DNA of 15,366 nt from CAYONQ01 sp964405375 (GCA_964405375.1 CAYONQ010000071.1:1-15366); one strand, 5' to 3'; shown: positions 5,270-12,776, counted from the stretch's first letter. Made by a program: numbers and translations. Notes: a model not told the origin generated them from the letters alone.

Positions 5270-7522
5270 CTAATCGGGAGAATCCTCTGTCGATGAGCCG
5301 GTATGAGGTTGGGCGGTCTCATCGCGTTTGTTTTGTTGGGCAAGTGCAATGTCGAGGTTGTTTTGTGCCTCGGTGAAGTTGGGGTTGATTCGCAGTGCCT
5401 CGTTGAAATGTGCGATGGCCTCATCGAGTTTTCCCTGTCGGGTAAGCACAACGCCGAGGTTATTGTGTGCGTCGGGGAAGTCGGGTGTGGTGTGTAGTGC
5501 GTGACGGAAGTGTGTGAGGGCCTGGTCGAGTTTGCCCTGTCGTGCGAGAAGTTTGCCTATGTTGTTGTGGGCGTCGGGATAGTCTGGTTTTACCTGCAGT
5601 GCCTGGCGATAATGATGAGTTGCCCGGTCTAATTTGCCCTGAGCTTGCAGTGCGACACCCAAGTTGTTGTGTGCTTCAGCGGAGCCGGGCCTGATTCGCA
5701 ATACCTCGGTAAGGTGTGTGACGGCATGGTTGGTATTACCCTGCCTGAGGAGTAAGACGGCGAGCCGGGTGTGTGCATTTGCGTAGTCGGGGTTGATTCT
5801 CAGCGACTCGGTATAATGTGCAACGGCCTGGTCGAGTTTGCCCTGTCGTGCGAGGGCATCTGCCAGATTGCTGTGTACCGGGTAGAGGTCAGGGTCGAGC
5901 TTTAGCGCGGCGGTGTAATGTGCGATGGCCTCGTCGAGTTTGCCCTGCCGGGTGAGTACAAGGGCGAGGTCGTTGTGTGCATTTGCGTAGTCGGGGTTGA
6001 TTCTCAGCGACTCGTTATAGTGCTTGATAGCTTCGTCGAGCTTTCCCTGTGATTTAAGCGCAAGGCCGAGCTGGCTGTGGACCCTTGCCGCATTGGGGGT
6101 TAGTGTCAATATATGTTCACAAAGCCGAACCGTGTCGCTCCAGTGTGCGAGGTATCGGCGGGTGGCGATTGCCTCTGTGGAGGCCAATACGAGTAGGGCT
6201 GTCACTATCGCCGTTTGTCGTGCAGCGAGCTTGCCGGCGGCCCAGCTTACGCCGGAGGCTTCCCGGCTACGGCTCGGCAAGCCTACGCCGAGACGAGCGC
6301 CGAGGCGGGCGTTAATTGTCCAGAGCCAGCTTAGTAATGATGTCAAGAGCATCAGCAGCCCCAGCGAGGGCAGGTATGCAAATTTGTCCGCTGCAATGAC
6401 GTTGGTGAATCCGATGATACCGATGGTGGGTGAAATTGCTATGAAGAAGAGCAGCCAGCCCGTCATAGCTGCCGGTGTCCATCGCAGCGAGATTATCAAC
6501 AACGGGACGAGTATGGCCGTACCAATGACAGCGGTAAGTATTATCGGGTTTGACAATGCAAGCGGTTCGGGGAAGGCATAGTGTGAAGAGAGGTTGGCCG
6601 GCCAGATAATCTTATAGAGATAGAAGATGATGTTGTGGCAGAGGATTAGAGGGATGCGTTGTGGGCCGTACTGGGTCGGCGAGACGGTGGTGCCGGTGCG
6701 GCTTTGCGAGATATAAGTTATAAGTGCAAAGACGGCTGTGACGACAAAAAGTGGCAGTTTTTCGAGGATGGCCCGGCGATTGAGGCGTTTTAGCGGCCAA
6801 TAGTCGAGCAGTAGCATCATCACCGGCAGCGGTAAGCTGGTCGGCTTTGACATCAGGGCGAGGATGTACATTGTCAGGCAGCCGAGGTAAAGTTTCCAAT
6901 TATTCTTACGGGTGAAACGGACGTAAAGGACGAGGGACCAGAGGGCGAAGAATGCCGCTAATAATGTTTTACGTTCACTGACCCAGCAAAGCGGCTCGAC
7001 GGTCATAGGGTGGAGGCCGAAGAGCAGACCGGCGGCTGCCGCAGCCCACACGTGGCCGAAGAGTAGATAAAGCAGCACAATTATTAGAGCGGTATTTGCT
7101 GTGTGCAGTGCGAGGGAGGTACGATGGAAGGGTCGGAGGTTGTCGGGTCGCCCGCCGAGTGCGTAATCGGCCATCAGCGAAATCATAGCGAGGGGCTGAT
7201 AGTAACCGCCGACGGTTGATGGTTCGAGGATTTCTGTGAGGAACCGCCGTGCCGATGTCCAGGAGGGGTTTTGCACCAATAGATTTTCATTTAGATATTC
7301 GATGTCGTCGAAGAAGTTGGCCTGTGCCGATAGTGCCGGCCAGTGCGTCACCGACACTATAGCGCAAACAACGATAATCAGGGCCATCAGCCCCGTTAGA
7401 AAGCCGCTTTCTAACGGGGCTGATTGTTTCGAGGTGTCGTTTCCCTGGTCGATGGTACTTTCTGGTAATCGGTCGATATTCTGTTGGGTATTGCTTTCGG
7501 GTCTTCGGGGATTTTTGCTCAT
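5270..7522 (-). CDS. Multi-spanning membrane protein with C-terminal TPR repeats (GT-C/TMTC-like)
   Basis: This 750-residue protein has a polytopic N-terminal part (about 43-470) and seven consecutive 34-residue TPRs (about 479-716), followed by a degenerate eighth and a polar tail. Each TPR carries the typical A/N-x-L...GKLDEA...P pattern. FFDDIEYL with D72-D73 just after the first membrane segment, followed by YYQPL, LHTANT, LHPMTVEPLCWVSERKTLLAA and a LLLDYWPLKR segment, resembles bacterial relatives of TMTC-type GT-C O-glycosyltransferases. A role in lipid-linked sugar transfer is therefore possible but unproven. The ATG at 7522 lacks a clear SD. Two palindromic sequences appear to have been inserted in frame (7386-7424 and about 6241-6305). 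TPR1 and TPR3 share a 41-bp identical stretch. The gene stands alone on its strand between plus-strand genes. Confidence 0.85.
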   Translation of the reverse strand: MSKNPRRPESNTQQNIDRLPESTIDQGNDTSKQSAPLESGFLTGLMALIIVVCAIVSVTHWPALSAQANFFDDIEYLNENLLVQNPSWTSARRFLTEILEPSTVGGYYQPLAMISLMADYALGGRPDNLRPFHRTSLALHTANTALIIVLLYLLFGHVWAAAAAGLLFGLHPMTVEPLCWVSERKTLLAAFFALWSLVLYVRFTRKNNWKLYLGCLTMYILALMSKPTSLPLPVMMLLLDYWPLKRLNRRAILEKLPLFVVTAVFALITYISQSRTGTTVSPTQYGPQRIPLILCHNIIFYLYKIIWPANLSSHYAFPEPLALSNPIILTAVIGTAILVPLLIISLRWTPAAMTGWLLFFIAISPTIGIIGFTNVIAADKFAYLPSLGLLMLLTSLLSWLWTINARLGARLGVGLPSRSREASGVSWAAGKLAARQTAIVTALLVLASTEAIATRRYLAHWSDTVRLCEHILTLTPNAARVHSQLGLALKSQGKLDEAIKHYNESLRINPDYANAHNDLALVLTRQGKLDEAIAHYTAALKLDPDLYPVHSNLADALARQGKLDQAVAHYTESLRINPDYANAHTRLAVLLLRQGNTNHAVTHLTEVLRIRPGSAEAHNNLGVALQAQGKLDRATHHYRQALQVKPDYPDAHNNIGKLLARQGKLDQALTHFRHALHTTPDFPDAHNNLGVVLTRQGKLDEAIAHFNEALRINPNFTEAQNNLDIALAQQNKRDETAQPHTGSSTEDSPD
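5770..6014 (-). repeat. Homogenised TPR-coding repeats
   Basis: The 41 bases at 5770-5810 are identical to 5974-6014, exactly 204 bp (two 102-bp TPR units) apart. They encode the SLRINPDYANAH segments ending TPR3 and TPR1. Other units of the array, such as GKLDEAIAHY and NLGVVLTRQGKLDEAIAH, also recur closely. This points to recent duplication or gene conversion within the array. Confidence 0.75.
6241..6305 (-). repeat. Palindrome-rich insertion inside the TPR protein gene
   Basis: CTCGGC (6273-6278) is inverted as GCCGAG (6287-6292), and GCTTACGCCG (6245-6254) recurs as GCCTACGCCG (6281-6290). In frame this encodes a Gly/Arg/Ser-rich stretch, LPSRSREASGVSWAAGK, between two hydrophobic segments. 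It does not look like the rest of the membrane domain. A small repeat insertion is the likely cause, but no empty copy is available for comparison. Confidence 0.4.
7386..7424. repeat. Perfect 18-bp inverted repeat inside the TPR protein gene
   Basis: Positions 7386-7403 (ATCAGCCCCGTTAGAAAG) are perfectly inverted at 7407-7424 with only CCG between. The 39-bp palindrome is exactly 13 codons long and encodes about residues 33-46, the polar N-terminal tail just before the first membrane segment. Its outer arms match the intergenic hairpin at 383-407, so it looks like a palindromic repeat that entered a coding region without breaking frame. Confidence 0.75.
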
Positions 7523-7981
7523 AGGAGTATGTTACCGCCAAAGGTATTCCTGTTCAAGGGTTGTGAGGATGCCGGTAAAGTGTTCCGTTTAATAATGCGA
7601 GGGTCGATGAATTTTTGAGCGGGTGCGGGGGGGGATAGAAAGTGCAAAAATCAAAGTGCAAAATGCAAAATTGCGGAACCCGCCTGACGGCGGATGGCGT
7701 TGAAAGTGTAAAAATCAAAGTGCAAAATTGCGGAATGTATTGTCAAAAATCGACTTACATTTAACCCGCCCCTCGGATGGGCGGGTTTAACATTTGCTAC
7801 AAATCGGCGAGTTTGAGTTATTAAGAGAAACTGGCCGAGGCCGGCGTAAAAAAAATGAGTAAATTAAAAATTTTTGGATGAAAATTTGTTTTTGAAGCAA
7901 TTGTAACGGCTTGTAGATACAGAGGTTATGCGTTTTGCAGGATTTCGGTCAATAATTTTTAACATCCTATAACATTTTTTA
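7523..7981. other. Gene-free spacer between divergent TPR and PEP-CTERM genes
   Basis: This spacer separates the minus-strand TPR gene from the plus-strand PEP-CTERM gene. It contains the second MITE-like copy (7638-7820), then an AT-rich tract from about 7845 to 7980 leading into the PEP-CTERM promoter. I see no gene. No convincing promoter for the TPR gene was found. Confidence 0.6.
7638..7820 (+). mobile_element. MITE-like element, divergent copy C
   Basis: This copy matches 2299-2477 along its length. It has two ~35-41-bp units (7638-7678 and 7702-7735) with a different hairpin between them, CCGCC-tgac-GGCGG (7680-7693). Then follow the shared TGTATTGTCAAAAATCGACT tract, AACATTTGCTAC and an altered right end ATCGGCGAGTTTGAGTTA. 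Compared with copy B it carries an extra hairpin, AACCCGCCC...GGGCGGGTT (7763-7787), between TTAAC and ATTTG. It lacks the GCTAC-flanked 15-bp segment of copy B. Its left inverted repeat is missing. A left-end-like AAACTGGCCGAGGCC follows the right end at about 7828. Confidence 0.6.
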
Positions 7982-8011
7982 TTGACGGGGATATGGGTAA
8001 TCTGGTAAAGT
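7982..8011 (+). promoter_or_regulatory. Predicted promoter of the PEP-CTERM gene
   Basis: TTGACG (7982-7987) is followed after 18 bp by TAAAGT (8006-8011). The spacer end GGGTAATCTGG and the downstream AAGTG are nearly the same as in the promoter of the LamG gene (9457-9486). This similarity raises confidence beyond the box match alone. It implies a 5' leader of about 300 nt. Confidence 0.6.
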
Positions 8012-8229
8012 GAAATTAGTGAAACCAGCAGGCTTTGTGTTTCACTGACCGCTTAGGGCCTCCCACGGAGAGAGGGTATCTAAGCCAAATTTACAGATTG
8101 CTTATTTTTCCGGACAGTCACAGCATTGTGTGGGATGTTTGTGTCTGCTTGGAGCGTTGTTTGAGACGGGTGTGCATTTATTTATATTGGTGAAGGTGAA
8201 GGTTAATGGATGCTCGTTGAGGACGACGG

Positions 8230-8298
8230 ATGTTTTGGCTTGTAGCCAAAGCAGCTATTTTGGTTTGTAGCCAGAATGGCGAGAACTTGATGTTTTGA
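8230..8298 (+). CDS. Possible 22-codon upstream leader ORF
   Basis: An ATG at 8230 opens a 22-codon frame, MFWLVAKAAILVCSQ... ending in TGA at 8296-8298, just before the SD of the PEP-CTERM gene. GAGGA lies upstream at a workable distance. The peptide is hydrophobic. The frame spans both copies of the local 18-base repeat. It may be a chance ORF in the leader. Confidence 0.2.
   Translation: MFWLVAKAAILVCSQNGENLMF
8233..8275 (+). repeat. Tandem 18-base repeats in the PEP-CTERM leader
   Basis: TTTTGGCTTGTAGCCAAA (8233-8250) recurs as TTTTGGTTTGTAGCCAGA (8258-8275), a 25-bp period with two differences. The first copy is a perfect hairpin around TGT; the second folds less well, using a G-U pair. 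The position, about 40-85 bases before the start codon, would suit an RNA or protein binding site. Confidence 0.5.
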
Positions 8299-8317
8299 CT
8301 GAAAGAGGAGGAGTATT

Positions 8318-9178
8318 ATGTGTAGAAAATTGTTTCTTTTAGTTTTGGTGCTTGGTTTAGCGAGCACCGCCTCGGCAGGTCCGACGTGGATTGGCACTGT
8401 CAGCCAGGCCTGGGGCACGGGCGGCAACTGGGATGCCGGTGCGATACCCGGCACGGCTGACTCGCCGTTTATCGGCTGGGCCAATACCGACACGATGGCT
8501 AACACTCCGATTATCAGTACGGAGACCATCTCCGTTTCCAAGCTGAGCATTGGTGGAACCGACAAGAGTGGTATTCTGACGATAACGGGCGGAAGTATAG
8601 ACGTCACCGGTGGAGATGGATTTTACATAGGCAACAGCAGCCGTATTGATACAGCGCTGGTGGATATGCAGGGCGGACTCGTTAAGGTGTCCGGCAGTAC
8701 CCTTCGTATAGGCCGCAGGAGCCCTGCCACTTTCAATATGAGCGGCGGCACGCTTGACGTTGTCAAGTACAAGCCTGGCGCCAGGACGCAGGACACGGCG
8801 TACGGCCTCGGTACAACCTTTATTGATATTACTGGTGGGCTTGCTGACTTCGACTATGTTGGCTTTGAGGAGAGTATAACTAACCTGGCAGGTACACTGG
8901 TAGGTGAGGTAATGGTAGGTGCTACAATGGTAATTGACGCCACAGCCGGTGAGCAGGACGCGACGGATATTGATGCTGAAATCGATTATGCTCTGGGCAA
9001 AGGCTGGTTGAGAGCGTACGGCAAGTACAGCGGCACCACGGTAGGCGGTGTGGAGTACCTCGTCGTCAAGAGCTGGAATGCCTTTGGAGATATCCTGACG
9101 TTAACAGCAGTTCCGGAGCCGGCAACGATAGCGTTGCTTGGTCTTGGCGGATTAGCTCTATTGCGTAGGAAACGCTAA
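8318..9178 (+). CDS. PEP-CTERM sorting-domain surface protein
   Basis: This 286-residue exported protein has a signal peptide, MCRKLFLLVLVLGLASTASA, with probable cleavage after ASA. The C-terminus has the PEP-CTERM tripartite signal: VPEP near 265, a hydrophobic helix, and RRKR at the end. That signal is processed by an exosortase, which is not in this window. The middle contains several Gly-rich beta-strand units (LTITGGSIDV, VDMQGGLVKV, FNMSGGTLDV, IDITGGLADF) spaced roughly 25-45 residues apart, suggesting a beta-helix-like stalk. The region NWDAGAIPG resembles N-terminal parts of other planctomycete PEP-CTERM proteins. The role is probably cell-surface or extracellular matrix; no catalytic residues are evident. 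SD AGGAGGAG lies 5-6 bases before ATG. It has its own promoter and terminator, so it is probably monocistronic. Confidence 0.88.
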   Translation: MCRKLFLLVLVLGLASTASAGPTWIGTVSQAWGTGGNWDAGAIPGTADSPFIGWANTDTMANTPIISTETISVSKLSIGGTDKSGILTITGGSIDVTGGDGFYIGNSSRIDTALVDMQGGLVKVSGSTLRIGRRSPATFNMSGGTLDVVKYKPGARTQDTAYGLGTTFIDITGGLADFDYVGFEESITNLAGTLVGEVMVGATMVIDATAGEQDATDIDAEIDYALGKGWLRAYGKYSGTTVGGVEYLVVKSWNAFGDILTLTAVPEPATIALLGLGGLALLRRKR

Positions 9179-9210
9179 TTTCGTTAAAAATTAGTAGCGT
9201 TTGCAGTTTT

Positions 9211-9245
9211 GGGCCTATACCGATTTCGGTATAGGCCCTTTTTTT
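9211..9245 (+). terminator. Rho-independent terminator of the PEP-CTERM gene
   Basis: GGGCCTATACCG (9211-9222) pairs perfectly with CGGTATAGGCCC (9227-9238) around ATTT, followed by seven T (9239-9245). The stem GGCCTATACC/GGTATAGGCC is identical to that of the terminator after the LamG gene. Confidence 0.92.
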
Positions 9246-9456
9246 GTGGCCGGTATGGCAGCCAGTGCCAAAGGTGTTCTGATGGGAGATTATGTGGTGT
9301 AAAGAGGGTTTATGGACGGTTCGCAGGCCTGCGGTGTGGTTTTGGGAGAGATGGGCTTGTGAGCCGGCACGGTCCTGCGATAATTTTAGAAGATGGGGTT
9401 AATTTTGCCGCTAATACCGATAATATTTATTTTTTTATGGAATTTCGAGAATTTTC
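9246..9456. other. Spacer with no recognisable gene
   Basis: No gene is supported between the PEP-CTERM terminator and the LamG promoter. An open frame here would begin inside the terminator and has no family resemblance. The only structure I see is a 12-bp palindrome CGCAGGCCTGCG at 9322-9333. Confidence 0.55.
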
Positions 9457-9486
9457 TTGACGAAAAGGGGGTTAATTTGGTATAAG
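9457..9486 (+). promoter_or_regulatory. Predicted promoter of the LamG gene
   Basis: TTGACG (9457-9462) is followed after 18 bp by TATAAG (9481-9486). The spacer ends GGTTAATTTGG and GTATAAGTG follows, close to GGGTAATCTGG-TAAAGTG upstream of the PEP-CTERM gene. A leader of about 215 nt (to 9709) would result. It contains AGGTG...CACCT (9491-9495 with 9525-9529) but otherwise shows little likeness to the other leader until the SD. Confidence 0.65.
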
Positions 9487-9709
9487 TGGTAGGTGAGCGA
9501 GCCCGTGGTTTTTTGGGACAAAGACACCTGCTAAGCGAGGAGAAGTGTGTGAGCGAGGTGTGGGATTTCGTTATCTGCATTTGCGTAGTAGAAGGCGCGA
9601 GTTTGTGTGGTAGCGTTATAGCTGCGCAAGTTTGATTGTTTGGAAAAAGAGGTTTTTGGCGAATGGCCGAAGAACATTTTTAGGTTTTGGTTTTTGAAGG
9701 AGGAGTATT

Positions 9710-12700
9710 ATGTGCAGAAAATTGTGTTATTTAATTTCATTTGTTTTGTTTTTGGGTCTGGCGGTGACGAGCACGGCAGATGCTGCGGACCCTAACCTGG
9801 TTGGCTACTGGCAGATGGACGAGTCGTGGGGCAATGTTGCCGGTGACGTAGCCGGTCATGATTATGACGGCGAGCTTCACTGGGGTCGGCGGCTGCTTGG
9901 CGAGACGGATGCAGACGGTATAACGTGGCAGCCGGCGGGCGGTATGGTTAACGGCGCTGTGCAGTTCGGCGACAGTAACAGCACCTATATCGCTGCCCAA
10001 GATATGGATGAGGCGGACGAGCCGATAGACCCGAACTGGCCGGATGGGACGCTTGCGATGTGGCTGAAGCTGAAAGACCCGCAGCCGACGAACCGCAGGG
10101 ATGGTAATATGAGATTTGCTCATGGTACGGGCAGCGGCGGCAGAAAGCGTGTCTGGTTTGATGCTACAGGCGACCCCTTTATTCGTCAGATCAGCTTTGG
10201 ACTGGGCGACAACCTGCGTTGGCAGCAGTACATATGGACTTTACAACTCGATACATGGTACTATCTGGCGGTGACGTGGGACAATTTGCCTGATTCCAAT
10301 GATGGCACCGGTCGCGTTTTTCTTGATGGTAACGACCTTAAAATCAGTGCTCCCTACACCGGTATGACAGCGTTTATGAGTAATGTGCTTATCGGGAATT
10401 CCAGCACCAGTCAAGGCACGGGTGATGGCAGCCAGTCGTTCTGCGGTCTTCTTGATGATGTTGCCATTTGGAACATAGCGAAGACGGAGCCCGAGATTGT
10501 GGCGATTTATAATACGGGCGTTACCAAGCCGACGTTTGCGCGGGCGACGGAGCCGAATCCCGGCAGAGGCGACTATGACGTTGGGATTGGGCCGAACGCC
10601 TGGCCTGACCCGAACCTTAACTGGGTGGCGGGCGTTGGTGCAACTTCGCACGATGTTTATTTCGGCACGAACGAAGCCAATGTTACCGATGGTACTGGCG
10701 GCACGTTCAAAGGCAATCAGCCAGGGACGGATTTTGACCCTGGTGTTCTTGCGCTGGGGCAGACTTACTACTGGCGTATCGACGAGATTCTGGTCGGTCC
10801 GACGATAGTTACAGGCAGGGTTTGGTCGTTTACGGTTGACGAAGGCAAGGCGACGATGCCCGACCCCGAAGATGACGACGAGCCGTCCGGCGCGGACGAG
10901 ACGGCGCCTGGTGCGATTCTTAGCTGGCGTCCCGGCGCTTTTGCGGATACTCACGAGATATACTTAGGCACCAATGAGCAGGATGTAAACATTGCCGATG
11001 ATTCCAACGATGTGTACATGGGCACGGACGCTGCTCCGTGTGTGGGTGATGCCAGTCGGGTCTGCTATGACCCGTGCGGTCTTACGTTAGGAGAGACTTA
11101 CTACTGGCGTATCGATGAGGTCAACAGCGTTTACGGCACTGTCAGAGGCGACGTCTGGGGCTTTAAGGTGTATGCATATCTTACGGTGGACGACTGGGAG
11201 GTATATACGAGTCCTTCGAACATGCTCGGCACCTGGAATAAGGCGAAGAATGCACACGCTTTGGTGCTTGAGCAGACGGTTGAAGATGGTGCCGACGACA
11301 GTAACCAGTTTATGGAGATGATGTTCGTGCTTACGACTATGTCAGGATATACTCCGCCGTACTATGCTGAGGCGTGGCGAGATATTCCCATTACCGGTCG
11401 GGATTTTACCGGCGGCGGTTTTGCGAAGGCGCTGGCGGTATCGTACATGGCATCGACCGGCGGCGGCACAACGTCAGATTTTGGTGAGATGTATGTTCGT
11501 CTGGAGGACGGTTCAGGCGGCGATACTGATACGGTAACGCTTACCGACCCGAACCTGGATGCGTATTGGCACGAATGGAACATCGACCTGGCAGCGTTCG
11601 ATAATCCTGATTTGGATTTGACCGATATCAGGAAGATACATCTTGGTGTTGGTGACGGAACCGACCGCGGCTATGGTTATGTGTACTTTGACGAAATCAG
11701 GAAGTATGCTCTTAGATGTATGACTGATTATGTGGACCTGGACGGTGATATTAACGGTGATTGCATCGTTAACTTTGAAGACATAGAAGATATGGGAAGC
11801 GACTGGCTGATTAGTGATTCCAACAGCATCGGCTTTGACGGTTTGTTGGACCCGGACGCCTTCCTGCCCCCCGGCGGCTGGGTTAGTGACCCGTGTCGGG
11901 GTAATTGTCTGGCATTCGACGGCCACGAGGACACCCCCGACGACAGCAATGACTGGGTCGATATTGACGATTACCTCTTACCTGAGTTCCAGAACAGGAC
12001 CATCGCGTCGTGGGTAAAGAACGACGACTACGACCAGGAAGAGTCGTATCGTGTACATATCTTTAGCAGCACAAGCTACGATATAGGGCTGAACATAGGC
12101 GCTACAGGTACCAGAGAGGGCAATCTTGAGGGACGTTTGGAAGATTGCAAGATGACGCGGATACCGGACAGCCACTTGGATGTAAACGAGTGGCATCACG
12201 TGGCGCTTGTGATGGGCAACAAGTCGATCGACAACTATGTCTATTGCGAACTTTACCTCGATGGTGCGTGGATAGCGGACAATGAGAATCCCGGCACTGG
12301 TGGCTCTGCTGTAGCAAGTGACACAATAGCGAGGCATACAGGGACGCGGTTACCCAATGCCAATATAGGCAGCTATGAAGATGGCGGCAGCCGTTTCATA
12401 CAGGCGACACTCGATGACTTCCGTATCTATGACCACAACCTGCCGGCGCAGGATGTTAACGAGCTGTATGAAGGCACCGACGGCGCTGTTCCCGGCGATG
12501 CTAATCTGATACTCTGGTACAAGTTCGATGAGACAAGCGGTTATATTGCAGAGGATTCCGGCAGGGACAAGGACACTCATATTTATCATCCGATGAATTC
12601 GTCTGCCAATATTGTCGAGAAGGTTCCTCCGGGGCCTCCGTATGACCCGGACAATAAGGACATAGTCAACTTTGTGGACTATGCGGCGTTGGCGGATGAC

Positions 12701-12736
12701 TGGCTTGTTGAGAAGATGTGGCCACCGCAGCCGTAA
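9710..12736 (+). CDS. Large exported LamG/FnIII-like/dockerin-like protein
   Basis: This 1008-residue protein has a signal peptide (MCRKLCYLISFVLFLGL...TADA). In order it shows: a LamG/concanavalin-A-like domain (about 27-270, NLVGYWQMDE...); two FnIII-like repeats, each with YYWRIDE (about 275-375 and 385-488); a jelly-roll, possibly carbohydrate-binding domain (about 490-668, with LTVDDWEVY); a dockerin-like EF-hand half (676-700, DLDGDINGDCIVNFEDIEDMGSDWL pattern); a second LamG domain (about 715-965, NEWHHVALVM...ATLDDFRIYD); and a second dockerin-like half at the C-terminus (979-1008, IVNFVDYAALADDWL). No catalytic domain, membrane anchor, PEP-CTERM or LPXTG signal was seen. A role in polysaccharide or protein binding outside the cell is likely from family knowledge. 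The SD is AAGGAGGAG with the same ATTATGTG context as the upstream gene. Confidence 0.88.
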   Translation: MCRKLCYLISFVLFLGLAVTSTADAADPNLVGYWQMDESWGNVAGDVAGHDYDGELHWGRRLLGETDADGITWQPAGGMVNGAVQFGDSNSTYIAAQDMDEADEPIDPNWPDGTLAMWLKLKDPQPTNRRDGNMRFAHGTGSGGRKRVWFDATGDPFIRQISFGLGDNLRWQQYIWTLQLDTWYYLAVTWDNLPDSNDGTGRVFLDGNDLKISAPYTGMTAFMSNVLIGNSSTSQGTGDGSQSFCGLLDDVAIWNIAKTEPEIVAIYNTGVTKPTFARATEPNPGRGDYDVGIGPNAWPDPNLNWVAGVGATSHDVYFGTNEANVTDGTGGTFKGNQPGTDFDPGVLALGQTYYWRIDEILVGPTIVTGRVWSFTVDEGKATMPDPEDDDEPSGADETAPGAILSWRPGAFADTHEIYLGTNEQDVNIADDSNDVYMGTDAAPCVGDASRVCYDPCGLTLGETYYWRIDEVNSVYGTVRGDVWGFKVYAYLTVDDWEVYTSPSNMLGTWNKAKNAHALVLEQTVEDGADDSNQFMEMMFVLTTMSGYTPPYYAEAWRDIPITGRDFTGGGFAKALAVSYMASTGGGTTSDFGEMYVRLEDGSGGDTDTVTLTDPNLDAYWHEWNIDLAAFDNPDLDLTDIRKIHLGVGDGTDRGYGYVYFDEIRKYALRCMTDYVDLDGDINGDCIVNFEDIEDMGSDWLISDSNSIGFDGLLDPDAFLPPGGWVSDPCRGNCLAFDGHEDTPDDSNDWVDIDDYLLPEFQNRTIASWVKNDDYDQEESYRVHIFSSTSYDIGLNIGATGTREGNLEGRLEDCKMTRIPDSHLDVNEWHHVALVMGNKSIDNYVYCELYLDGAWIADNENPGTGGSAVASDTIARHTGTRLPNANIGSYEDGGSRFIQATLDDFRIYDHNLPAQDVNELYEGTDGAVPGDANLILWYKFDETSGYIAEDSGRDKDTHIYHPMNSSANIVEKVPPGPPYDPDNKDIVNFVDYAALADDWLVEKMWPPQP

Positions 12737-12776
12737 GCGGCAGTGCTAAGTAGCCCATAAGTTCGTGTGTTTTCAG

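Larger units (their letters stand above)
8012..8317 (+). promoter_or_regulatory. Long structured 5' leader of the PEP-CTERM gene
   Basis: The leader starts with AGTGAAAC (8018-8025) paired to GTTTCACT (8039-8046). GCTTAG (8051-8056) pairs with CTAAGC (8080-8085), and CTCC/GGAG (8060-8063 with 8067-8070) lies within that. Later, TTTGGCT-tgt-AGCCAAA (8234-8250) forms a hairpin. It ends in AGAGGAGGAG (about 8304-8312), a strong SD. I tested it by eye against common riboswitch cores (cyclic-di-GMP, fluoride, glutamine, SAM) and recognised none. Confidence 0.45.

Noticed and set aside
8018..8085. Known riboswitch in the PEP-CTERM leader
   Set aside because: Stems are present, but I could not match the conserved core of cyclic-di-GMP, fluoride, SAM or glutamine riboswitches by eye.
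8318..9178. Autotransporter classification for the PEP-CTERM protein
   Set aside because: Beta-helix-like repeats are present, but there is no C-terminal beta-barrel. The C-terminus is a PEP-CTERM signal.
9209..9460. 83-codon frame after the PEP-CTERM gene
   Set aside because: It starts inside the terminator hairpin and shows no coding character.
10241..10954. 237-codon minus-strand frame inside the LamG gene
   Set aside because: It is an antisense shadow, very basic and low in complexity, and the plus-strand frame has clear domains.
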